A DNA stretch of 12,758 nt from Bacillota bacterium. GTDB taxonomy: Bacteria; Bacillota_A; Clostridia; Lachnospirales; Lachnospiraceae. Where the stretch lies: the NCBI GenBank assembly GCA_023443925.1, contig JAEZSL010000392.1, positions 1 to 12,758 of the forward strand, read 5' to 3'. The position numbers and the translations under genes are program-made. Shown here piece by piece: positions 7,616 to 12,758 of this stretch (position 1 is the stretch's first letter; each line of letters begins with the position of its first letter). The notes under the pieces are model-generated. The model was not told the origin of the DNA, did no database searches, and saw only the letters and a program-made list of their open reading frames with translations.

Positions 7616-7634
7616 TAGTGGCTGAAACCCACTA
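7616..7634 (-). promoter_or_regulatory. Small hairpin between glnA and the ANTAR gene
   Basis: TAGTGG and CCACTA form a 6-bp stem with a 7-nt loop (GTTTCAG on the transcript). No T-run follows, so it is not a terminator. The loop is not the six-base A-x-x-G-x-x loop expected for an ANTAR target. It may affect the ratio or stability of the two messages. Confidence 0.4.
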
Positions 7635-7646
7635 TGCTACTGTACT

Positions 7647-8978
7647 TTATATGCGATGTAAGTATTGGTCCAATTCCCACTGGGATACCTGTACAGTGTA
7701 CTGATTCCACTCTGCATTTTTTGCTTCCAGATATTTGCCCGCCGTGTGATCTCCCAGAACTGATTTTACGAATTCACTCTTTTCAAATAGGTCCAGAGCC
7801 TCCTTTAAGGATGCCGGAAGATTTTTAATACCTTTTGCCGCTTTCTCTTCCTGCGTCATGGTAAAAATATTCAAATCTACGCTGTCGGGAGGTGTTATTT
7901 TATTCCTGATACCATCAAGACCTGCTGCCAGGCATACTGCTAAGGCCAGATAAGGATTGGCGGAGGGGTCCGGGCATCTTAATTCGACTCTTGCACTGCT
8001 TCCTCTGGCAGCCGGAATACGGATTAAAGGGCTTCTGTTGGTAGCAGACCAGGCGATATAAACCGGTGCTTCATAACCCGGCACTAATCTCTTATAGGAA
8101 TTAACCAGCGGATTCGTTATGGCGGTCATTCCTTCCATATGTTTCATAAGCCCGGCAATAAAGTAATATGCATCCTGGCTTAAGCCCAGCTTTCCGTTTG
8201 GATCATCAAATATATTTTTTCCATCCTTACTAAGGGACATATTAATATGCATACCGGAACCATTTATCCCGGATTTGGGTTTCGGCATAAAAGTAGCATG
8301 AAGCCCATGCCTTTTTGCAATGGTTCTGACAACCAGCTTAAAGGTCATGATATTATCTGCCGTTACTAAAGCATCACCATATTCAAAATCGATTTCATGC
8401 TGGGCAGGAGCTACTTCGTGATGGGAGGCTTCAACCGTAAAGCCCATATCTTCCAGAGTTAAGACCATTTCCCTTCTGGCATTTTCCCCGGCATCCAGCG
8501 GTCCTACATCAAAATAACCGCCGCGTTCGGTGGACTGGTTGGTGGGTTCCCCGCTATCCTCCGAATTAAAAAGAAAGAACTCACATTCCGGTCCTACATT
8601 AAAGGTATAACCTAAATCTTTCGCTTCCTTTACTACCTTTTTTAATATATATCTGGGGTCTCCCTCAAAGGGTGTTCCATCCGGCCTGTACACATCACAG
8701 ATGAATCTGGCTACTTTTCCCTGCTGAGGTCTCCAGGGGAAGATCTCAAACGTATTCAGATCGGGATATAAGTACATATCTGATTCTTCAATTCGTACAA
8801 AGCCTTCGATGGAAGAGCCGTCAAACATGCATTTATTATTCAATACCTTATCCAGCTGGCTGGTGGTTACGGCAACATTTTTAAGATTACCGAAAATATC
8901 GGTAAATTGTAGTCTTATAAATTCCACATCCTCTTCTTCAACCATTCTGATAATATCTTGTTTCGTGTAATGATTCAT
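7647..8978 (-). CDS. glnA: Glutamine synthetase type I, alpha subtype
   Basis: This cytosolic dodecameric enzyme (EC 6.3.1.2) makes glutamine from glutamate, ammonia and ATP. At 443 residues it is typical of the short GSI-alpha form. Visible landmarks are the Asp loop [10 protein letters not shown] (51-60), the metal ligands Glu131/Glu133 in [20 protein letters not shown] (185-197) with further Glu ligands, NGSGMHIN (239-246) with the ligand His244, the [12 protein letters not shown] stretch with Arg297 and the flap Glu303, the ATP/glutamate segment NRSPLIRIP (314-322), and [15 protein letters not shown] (331-345). The adenylylation Tyr motif and the 25-residue insert of GSI-beta are absent, so control should be transcriptional and by feedback. 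AGGGAG lies 10 nt before the ATG. It is followed by an ANTAR regulator and preceded by two promoters and a terminator-like hairpin. Confidence 0.98.
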   Translation of the reverse strand: MNHYTKQDIIRMVEEEDVEFIRLQFTDIFGNLKNVAVTTSQLDKVLNNKCMFDGSSIEGFVRIEESDMYLYPDLNTFEIFPWRPQQGKVARFICDVYRPDGTPFEGDPRYILKKVVKEAKDLGYTFNVGPECEFFLFNSEDSGEPTNQSTERGGYFDVGPLDAGENARREMVLTLEDMGFTVEASHHEVAPAQHEIDFEYGDALVTADNIMTFKLVVRTIAKRHGLHATFMPKPKSGINGSGMHINMSLSKDGKNIFDDPNGKLGLSQDAYYFIAGLMKHMEGMTAITNPLVNSYKRLVPGYEAPVYIAWSATNRSPLIRIPAARGSSARVELRCPDPSANPYLALAVCLAAGLDGIRNKITPPDSVDLNIFTMTQEEKAAKGIKNLPASLKEALDLFEKSEFVKSVLGDHTAGKYLEAKNAEWNQYTVQVSQWELDQYLHRI

Positions 8979-9012
8979 AGTATTGTCTCTCCCTTTTTTT
9001 AATTTTTATTCG

Positions 9013-9048
9013 AAAAAGGGCGAAAGCATTCCATAGAACACCTTCGCC
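9013..9048 (-). terminator. Terminator-like hairpin in the glnA leader
   Basis: On the transcript, GGCGAAGG pairs with CUUUCGCC (one G-U pair). The helix continues as GUUC/GAAU over a UAUG loop, about 13 pairs in all (9048-9019), and is followed directly by CUUUUU. It ends about 35 nt before the glnA ATG, well inside the leader, so it fits attenuation rather than the end of a gene. Its first base lies about 5 nt after the start predicted for the nearer promoter. Confidence 0.75.
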
Positions 9049-9050
9049 TC

Positions 9051-9070
9051 GCTGATAACATGATAACAGC
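9051..9070. promoter_or_regulatory. Imperfect 20-bp palindrome over the glnA -10 box
   Basis: GCTGATAACATGATAACAGC is a palindrome in which 16 of 20 bases are symmetric, centred on CATG. It also contains a direct repeat of TGATAACA (9053-9060, 9061-9068). It covers the -10 hexamer at 9060-9065, the usual place for a repressor site. It does not match the Bacillus GlnR/TnrA pattern TGTNA-N7-TNACA. Confidence 0.5.
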
Positions 9071-9088
9071 CCACTTATTATTTGTCAA
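9060..9088 (-). promoter_or_regulatory. Proximal glnA promoter
   Basis: TTGACA (9088-9083) and TATCAT (9065-9060) are spaced by 17 bp, a perfect -35 with a 5/6 -10. Transcription should start near 9053, leaving a leader of about 75 nt that opens almost at once with the hairpin at 9048-9019. Confidence 0.75.
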
Positions 9089-9147
9089 TACGTTAAATTT
9101 ATACATAACCGTTGGACATAATGGTTTTATGATACCTTTGTTAATAG

Positions 9148-9176
9148 AATATATATTATTTGCTCCACACTTTCAA
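9148..9176 (-). promoter_or_regulatory. Possible distal glnA promoter
   Basis: TTGAAA (9176-9171) and TATATT (9153-9148) are spaced by 17 bp. A start near 9141 would give a leader of about 160 nt that includes all downstream signals. The region is very AT-rich, so a chance match is possible. Confidence 0.5.
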
Positions 9177-9264
9177 AACTGTGTTGACTCTGCCTTATGA
9201 ATAAATCTTATTGGGTTTTAAAAGTATGTTTATTCTTATGATTTAATAATTATTATATGATTTT

Positions 9265-9325
9265 GGCGCAAAACCCTTACGGAACTACCCAGATAAAAGG
9301 TGTGAAATGTCCTTTATTTTACACT
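9265..9325 (-). repeat. Diverged TAGTGTGAA hairpin element, terminator of the HD-GYP gene
   Basis: GTGTAAAAT pairs with ATTTCACAC (9324-9316 with 9308-9300, one mismatch) around a 7-nt loop and is followed by CTTTTATC, so it can end transcription of the HD-GYP gene. The stop codon (9321-9319) lies inside the 5' arm. The flank down to about 9265 also matches the copy at 10549-10611, by eye at roughly 70-80 percent identity over about 60 bp. It includes a decayed CGTAA...TTGCG stem where the other copy has a perfect one. The rest of the glnA upstream region (9177-9264) holds nothing I can name. Confidence 0.7.
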
Positions 9326-10350
9326 ATGATCTTTGAGATACACAGGTTCAGATATTTTGAATCATTTTTTAAGTCAATAATTTCTTTGGTGTTTATATTG
9401 CGCACCATGGGTCTTAGAACACAATCGGAGTAGTTCTTAAGTACAATTCCCTGGGTTCCGTCACTTAATTCTACACAGGTTCCCACCGGATACACGGTGA
9501 CACACTTGATAAAAACATCTATAATATTGGAATCATACAGCTGATCCCCTGTTCCCATGAGATATTCCACCGTTTCTGAAGCAGAGAACGCATTCCGGTA
9601 AGCACGGTCTGAGGTCATTGCATCGTAGGTGTCCGCAACAGCCAGAATCCGCCCGAATATGGTTATTTGATCCCCCTTTAAGCCTCTGGGATAACCGGAA
9701 CCGTCATATCTTTCATGATGTTCCAGCACACCGACCCTGGTAACACTGCTTAATTCCATGGCATCCACCAGAATTTCAAAGCCCTGTACAGGGTGTCGTT
9801 TAATCAGATCATATTCTTCATTCGAGAGCTTGCCCTGTTTATCCAGGATTTCAATAGGAATATATTTCTTACCGATATCATGCAGGATACCGGCGGTTCC
9901 AAGATAGATCAGATTATCACGGTTTAAATTAAGTTTAATTCCAATGCTTACAGCCAAAATACCCACATTAACACAATGCAGGTAGGTATACTCATGATGT
10001 CCCCATAAATGGTTCATATTAATTTCCACATCACCACTGGCAATAATACCGTCTACTATTTCGGCTATCAAAGATTTCATTTCCTCCAAATTTCCGTTCT
10101 GGTTTACAATATACTCCAGTCTGGAAGCAGTTTTTAAACGGAGGCCTTCATCTACCACATCATTAATGAAAATACCTTCTGAAATTTCATCTTCAATATA
10201 TAATCCGGCATACCCGTTTAATTTTAATCTGGACAGGATTGCTTCTGATAATACAACATTTTCTCTTAATAAGATTACTCCATGAGCTCCATATAAAGGT
10301 TTTGCCAAACGGGTACCTGGAACTACTTTATCTATTGTTAGAAATCTCAT
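9319..10350 (-). CDS. HD-GYP domain protein, probable cyclic-di-GMP phosphodiesterase
   Basis: A 343-residue cytoplasmic protein with no membrane segment. Residues 1-75 are an N-terminal module of the kind often joined to HD-GYP (MRFLTIDKVVPGTRLAKPLY, then LKLNGYAGLYIED). Residues about 110-285 are the HD-GYP domain, with His125, the HD pair in GILHDIGKKYIP (157-158), His186 in KRHPVQG, the HHERYDGSGYP block (211-221) that carries the GYP triplet, and Asp240 in VADTYDAMTSDRAY. All expected metal-binding residues are present, so it should be active against c-di-GMP or a related cyclic dinucleotide. A small C-terminal beta segment (about 286-340: VYPVGTCVELSDGTQGIVL) is common in clostridial members. 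GGAGG lies 10 nt before the ATG. It appears to be transcribed alone. No receiver or sensor domain is fused to it. Confidence 0.93.
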   Translation of the reverse strand: MRFLTIDKVVPGTRLAKPLYGAHGVILLRENVVLSEAILSRLKLNGYAGLYIEDEISEGIFINDVVDEGLRLKTASRLEYIVNQNGNLEEMKSLIAEIVDGIIASGDVEINMNHLWGHHEYTYLHCVNVGILAVSIGIKLNLNRDNLIYLGTAGILHDIGKKYIPIEILDKQGKLSNEEYDLIKRHPVQGFEILVDAMELSSVTRVGVLEHHERYDGSGYPRGLKGDQITIFGRILAVADTYDAMTSDRAYRNAFSASETVEYLMGTGDQLYDSNIIDVFIKCVTVYPVGTCVELSDGTQGIVLKNYSDCVLRPMVRNINTKEIIDLKNDSKYLNLCISKIIV

Positions 10351-10380
10351 TACCCCAAATCCTCCAAGAATGCAGAATAT

Positions 10381-10417
10381 AACACACCGGCTATCAATTC
10401 CTTCCGGTTCCTGTGTT
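10381..10417 (-). promoter_or_regulatory. Structured element in the HD-GYP leader
   Basis: On the transcript, AACAC-(4-nt bulge)-ACCGG pairs with CCGGT-GTGTT, ten pairs with one bulge, ending about 30 nt before the start codon. A perfect 12-bp palindrome, AACAGGCCTGTT, lies just upstream at 10429-10440, and a second GGCCTG arm near 10460 could pair with its CAGGCC. I do not see the conserved bases of the c-di-GMP-I or -II riboswitches. Confidence 0.45.
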
Positions 10418-10477
10418 TTTAACCCATGAACAGGCCTGTTAAGAAATTCATTTCGAAAGCAGGCCGTCCAAGGTCAT

Positions 10478-10486
10478 ATTATAGCA
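10478..10486 (-). promoter_or_regulatory. Extended -10 promoter of the HD-GYP gene
   Basis: TGCTATAAT on the minus strand gives a perfect -10 (10483-10478) with the extended TG (10486-10485). The -35 (TACCAA, 10506-10501) is poor, as allowed for extended -10 promoters. The leader would be about 120 nt. Confidence 0.6.
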
Positions 10487-10548
10487 TATTATGTCAGAAA
10501 TTGGTATACCATTTTTGAAAATAGTTTATATATTTTAATACCCATGCA

Positions 10549-10570
10549 TACCGCAAGCCTGCTTGCGGTA
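10549..10570. repeat. Perfect 10-bp inverted repeat (module 3)
   Basis: TACCGCAAGC and GCTTGCGGTA are separated by two bases, so the hairpin would close on a 4-nt loop with 9 pairs. It is GC-rich compared with its surroundings. The diverged relative at 9265-9280 keeps only a wobble-containing version. Confidence 0.8.
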
Positions 10571-10585
10571 CTGCCCAAATAAGAA

Positions 10586-10610
10586 GTGTGAAATGCCTTT
10601 TATTTCACAC
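10586..10610 (-). terminator. TAGTGTGAA hairpin, module 3
   Basis: GTGTGAAAT and ATTTCACAC are perfect 9-bp arms around a 7-nt loop. On the minus strand TTCTTATTT follows, which could serve as a weak terminator for transcripts coming from the ABC operon. Confidence 0.55.
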
Positions 10611-10640
10611 TAACGCCCATGCCTTTTGGGCATAAATCGT

Positions 10641-10667
10641 GAAGAATAGCCTCTCTTGCTATTCTTC
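10641..10667. repeat. Perfect 10-bp inverted repeat (module 2)
   Basis: GAAGAATAGC and GCTATTCTTC surround a 7-nt loop. No T-run follows on either strand. Two smaller stems flank it: ATGCC/GGCAT near 10619-10632 and CTCGC/GCGAG near 10674-10692. Confidence 0.8.
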
Positions 10668-10715
10668 TAATGACTCGCATGCATTTCGCGAGGCAATTCA
10701 CACTAGCTCCCATGT

Positions 10716-10745
10716 CATAAATCATCTGCTAGCAGATGGTTTATG
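10716..10745. repeat. Long inverted repeat (module 1)
   Basis: CATAAA-T-CATCTGC pairs with GCAGATG-G-TTTATG, 13 pairs and one T-G opposition around a 2-base centre (TA). The inner 16 bp are a perfect palindrome. Confidence 0.8.
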
Positions 10746-10757
10746 CCTCAAATCAGG

Positions 10758-10782
10758 GTGTGAAATGTATTTTATTTCACAC
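10758..10782 (-). repeat. TAGTGTGAA hairpin, module 1
   Basis: The same 9-bp arms GTGTGAAAT / ATTTCACAC as at 10586-10610, around a different 7-nt loop. The helix can be extended by CAGG/CCTG past an internal bulge that contains the GAGCTA of the boundary motif. It lies about 33 bp after the ATPase stop codon. A poor T-tract follows. Confidence 0.7.
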
Positions 10783-10814
10783 TAGCTCCCTGGTTGGCTT
10801 TGATATCTGCAATA

Positions 10815-11609
10815 TTAAGCAAGCATCATTCTGTCATTAGCAAACTCACCGCCGCTGGCACTTTCAAATCTGGCCAGCAGATCACTTACCTGTAGTTTTT
10901 TCTTTTCTTCTCCCGAAACATCGTAAATGATACGTCCTTCATGCATCATAATCAGCCGGTTTCCGTACTGAATTGCATTCTTCATATTATGGGTTACCAT
11001 AAGGGCAGTAAGAGAATTCTTCTCTATGATCTGTTCTGTCAATTCCAGCACTTTTCTTGCGGTTTTGGGATCCAGTGCAGCAGTATGCTCATCCAAAAGC
11101 AGCAGCTTAGGACTTTTTAAGGTTGCCATCAGCAGGGTAAGCGCCTGCCTCTGCCCGCCGGACAGAAGCCCGACTTTGGAAGTCAGTCTGGTATCCAGTC
11201 CCAGATCCAGAGTTTTTAAAAGTTCTACGAACTGCTCTTTTTCCGCTTTGGAAATTCCCCAGCCAAGCCCTCTTTTTTTACCTCTGCGAAATGCCATGGC
11301 AAGGTTTTCCTCAATTTCCATATCGGCTGCGGTACCAAGCATGGGGTCCTGAAATACCCTGCCCAGATATTTTGCTCTTTTATATTCCTGTAGTTTTGTA
11401 ATATCCACTCCGTCAAGAGTGATCGCTCCTTCATCCGCAAAATGTACTCCAGCTATCATATTCAGCATAGTTGATTTACCGGCTCCATTTCCGCCGATTA
11501 TAGTTACAAAATCCGATGAATGCAGCTCCAGATTTAAACCGTTTAAAACCGTTTTTTCATTAATCGTGCCCGGATTAAAGGTCTTATATAAATTAGTTAA
11601 TGTAAGCAT
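10815..11609 (-). CDS. ABC transporter ATP-binding protein
   Basis: The 264-residue ATPase subunit of an importer. Walker A GGNGAGKST (39-47), Q-loop Gln87 in VFQDPM, signature LSGGQRQALT (149-158), Walker B LLLLDEHTAALDP (169-181) with the catalytic Glu174, and the switch His207 in VTHNM are all intact. It belongs to the group that pairs with BPD_transp_2 permeases and ABC_sub_bind proteins (the TrpX/Y/Z-like, COG1101-type systems). The start codon directly follows the permease stop (TAAATG), and its GGGAGGG lies inside the permease end, so the two are translationally coupled. The substrate is unknown. In relatives it is tryptophan or another aromatic compound, but nothing here settles that. 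Confidence 0.93.
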   Translation of the reverse strand: MLTLTNLYKTFNPGTINEKTVLNGLNLELHSSDFVTIIGGNGAGKSTMLNMIAGVHFADEGAITLDGVDITKLQEYKRAKYLGRVFQDPMLGTAADMEIEENLAMAFRRGKKRGLGWGISKAEKEQFVELLKTLDLGLDTRLTSKVGLLSGGQRQALTLLMATLKSPKLLLLDEHTAALDPKTARKVLELTEQIIEKNSLTALMVTHNMKNAIQYGNRLIMMHEGRIIYDVSGEEKKKLQVSDLLARFESASGGEFANDRMMLA

Positions 11610-12545
11610 TTATTGACCCTCCCTGCGTACCTTCACTTTTTGTTTCTTTAATACCGGTACGGATAAAGCTACTGCAACTAAAACCGCCGTCAGAAGTTTT
11701 AAATCGTTATTATTTAAGCCAAACTGTAAAACAATGGCGATGATTATGCGGTAAATTACAGAACCGATTACAATTGCAAGTAATTTATGGGCGAAGGAAC
11801 GTCGTCTGTGGAATACAACCTCACCAATTACGATGGAAGCGAGTCCAGTAACAATAGCACCGACCCCCATGCCGACATCCGCATACCCCTGACTTTGTGC
11901 AACCAGCCCGCCAGATAATGCGATTAAACCATTACCTATAGCCAGTCCGACTATCTTCATGAGATCCGTGTTAGCACCCTGAGCTCTTACCATTGCTTCA
12001 TTATTACCGGTGGCACGGATGGCACAGCCCACTTCAGTACCAAAAAACCAGTACAGAAAAGCGATTACCATCAATGAAAAAATAAGACCCACTCCGATAG
12101 AGACCAGAGTCTGCAGCATGGAATCCTTTATTCCCAGTTCCTTAGCCGCCGGAAGTAGTCCTTTAATTTCAGAAATAATAGTGCCCTGTCCAAGCAGCGG
12201 CGTATTAGCCTGACCCATGATTCTTAAATTAATGGAATATAAGGCAATCATGGATAGAATACCGGAGAGTATTGCCGGGATCTTCAGTTTCGTATGTAAA
12301 AGACCTGTAACAACCCCGGATAACATGCCCGCGATAATAGCGATAATCAAGCTTAAGAACGGATTCCATCCTAATGCAACTATCATAGTTGCACTGACAC
12401 TGCCGCCTAAGGCAAAACTACCCTCACTGGTCAAATCGGCAAAATCTAAAATTCGAAATGCAATATAGACCCCGATGGCCAATATCGCCCAAAAAAGTCC
12501 CTGTGACAATGCACCTAAAGCAGCTAAAAATATTGCTGTTATCAT
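11610..12545 (-). CDS. ABC transporter permease (BPD_transp_2 family)
   Basis: A 311-residue integral membrane subunit with about eight or nine hydrophobic segments, from GALSQGLFWAILAIGVYIAF near the N-terminus to LLTAVLVAVALSVPVL at the end, followed by a basic tail (KKQKVKVRREGQ) expected to be cytosolic. The conserved cytoplasmic coupling segment of the family is at about 171-215 (EVGCAIRATGNNEAMVRAQG, then GLAIGNGLIALSGGL). An early ADLTSEGSFALGGSV block (36-50) is typical of permeases that pair with ABC_sub_bind proteins. It uses the same transporter as the ATPase gene it abuts and the binding-protein gene upstream. The start is supported by an AGG about 7 nt upstream and by family length, although the ribosome binding site is modest. 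Confidence 0.92.
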   Translation of the reverse strand: MITAIFLAALGALSQGLFWAILAIGVYIAFRILDFADLTSEGSFALGGSVSATMIVALGWNPFLSLIIAIIAGMLSGVVTGLLHTKLKIPAILSGILSMIALYSINLRIMGQANTPLLGQGTIISEIKGLLPAAKELGIKDSMLQTLVSIGVGLIFSLMVIAFLYWFFGTEVGCAIRATGNNEAMVRAQGANTDLMKIVGLAIGNGLIALSGGLVAQSQGYADVGMGVGAIVTGLASIVIGEVVFHRRRSFAHKLLAIVIGSVIYRIIIAIVLQFGLNNNDLKLLTAVLVAVALSVPVLKKQKVKVRREGQ

Positions 12546-12567
12546 AGTGTTACCTAACCTTTCCTTT

Positions 12568-12651
12568 AACTTAAAAGGCTGCCCCTTTATTAATTCTTAC
12601 GCACGGTGAAGCAGATGCAAGAATCCGATATCTGGGACAGCTTTTTAAGTT
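12568..12651 (-). promoter_or_regulatory. Long hairpin between binding-protein and permease genes
   Basis: AACTTAAAAAGCTGTCCC (12651-12634) pairs with GGGGCAGCCTTTTAAGTT (12585-12568): 16 Watson-Crick pairs, one G-U and one mismatch. The 48-nt loop itself contains a nested stem, ATTCTTGCA (12624-12616) with TGC-(2-nt bulge)-AAGAAT (12603-12593). The structure begins 11 nt after the binding-protein stop codon. Hairpins here commonly protect the upstream message or trim read-through, so that the binding protein is made in excess of the membrane subunits. Confidence 0.7.
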
Positions 12652-12662
12652 ATATTCTAACT

Positions 12663-12758
12663 TTACTTATCTTCTGATAATTCAGCAGGAATTTCGATTC
12701 CTAACTGGGCTGCAACCTCTTCGTTAATGGATAATTTACATTGATCCTGAGATAAATA
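12663..12758 (-). CDS. ABC transporter substrate-binding protein, C-terminal fragment
   Basis: The last 31 codons of a gene that runs off the right edge of the window. The visible tail reads YLSQDQCKLSINEEVAA then QLGIEIPAELSEDK, followed by a TAA stop. A closing strand with N-x-x-x-A-x-x-L-G-I-x-I-P is characteristic of the ABC_sub_bind (PF04392) lipoprotein family, which fits the permease and ATPase downstream. Family members are extracellular lipoproteins with an N-terminal lipobox, which would lie outside the window. The gene precedes the permease by 117 bp that contain a long hairpin. Confidence 0.8.
   Translation of the reverse strand, partial: YLSQDQCKLSINEEVAAQLGIEIPAELSEDK

Larger units (their letters stand above)
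10541..10793 (-). repeat. Tandem array of three TAGTGTGAA hairpin modules
   Basis: Read on the minus strand, three modules follow each other, each starting with GGG(A/C)G(C/T)TAGTGTGAA (10790, 10711 and 10618 are the first G positions) and the units ending in CATG. The boundary CCCATG (plus strand) recurs at 10709, 10616 and 10541, spacings of 93 and 75. The first boundary, at 10788, is diverged (CCCTGG). The second boundary block is identical to the first over 15 bp (TTCACACTAGCTCCC at 10697-10711 and 10776-10790), and the third differs at two bases. Each module carries its own perfect or near-perfect hairpins. The array fills the gap between the ABC transporter and the HD-GYP promoter. Confidence 0.75.

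Noticed and set aside
8979..9141. Canonical ANTAR tandem-hexaloop target in the glnA leader
   Set aside because: I could not find two stems with A-x-x-G-x-x six-base loops. The only AUGGAA candidate is not closed by a base pair.
10351..10480. c-di-GMP riboswitch before the HD-GYP gene
   Set aside because: Conserved GEMM bases are not visible in this leader.
11026..11352. Plus-strand open frame of 108 codons
   Set aside because: It is antisense to the ATPase gene, Ser-rich as shadows of such genes are, and without start signals.

Overview
The window looks like chromosomal DNA of a low-GC anaerobic firmicute, probably a Lachnospiraceae-type clostridium. The grounds are AT-rich DNA, strong GGAGG ribosome binding sites, an alpha-type glutamine synthetase followed by an ANTAR regulator, the DapL route to meso-diaminopimelate, an HD-GYP protein, and secreted Ig-like proteins. 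The lineage is inferred from gene content and style, not from a database search. Every gene I accept is on the minus strand, so transcription runs right to left. I accept no plus-strand gene.

Layout in transcription order. (1) 12758-10815: an ABC importer, with the C-terminal end of a substrate-binding protein, a long hairpin, a permease and an ATPase (permease stop and ATPase start abut as TAAATG). (2) 10793-10541: three tandem hairpin-bearing modules, each opened by a TAGTGTGAA motif. A fourth, diverged copy sits at 9325-9265 on the end of the next gene. (3) 10350-9319: an HD-GYP (c-di-GMP phosphodiesterase type) gene with its own promoter and a structured leader. (4) 9176-7039: glnA and an ANTAR RNA-binding regulator. 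Two good promoters, an imperfect palindrome over one -10 box and a terminator-like leader hairpin precede glnA, which suggests regulation by antitermination. (5) 7031-4748: dapF and dapL, the last two steps to meso-diaminopimelate, preceded by two interleaved 9-bp helices and ended by an intrinsic terminator. (6) 4639-4192: about 25 degenerate copies of an 18-bp unit with no gene call. (7) 4079-1346: a strong promoter and two secreted proteins with bacterial Ig-like regions. (8) 1195-125: an S66 (LD-carboxypeptidase/MccF) peptidase carrying a run of six Asn-X-Thr repeats between its two domains.

The protein-coding content is mostly ordinary housekeeping: nitrogen assimilation, diaminopimelate synthesis and peptide or cell-wall hydrolysis. 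The unusual material is in the non-coding parts: the 18-bp array, the TAGTGTGAA hairpin modules, the interleaved helices between the ANTAR gene and dapF, and the hairpin-plus-palindrome leader of glnA.
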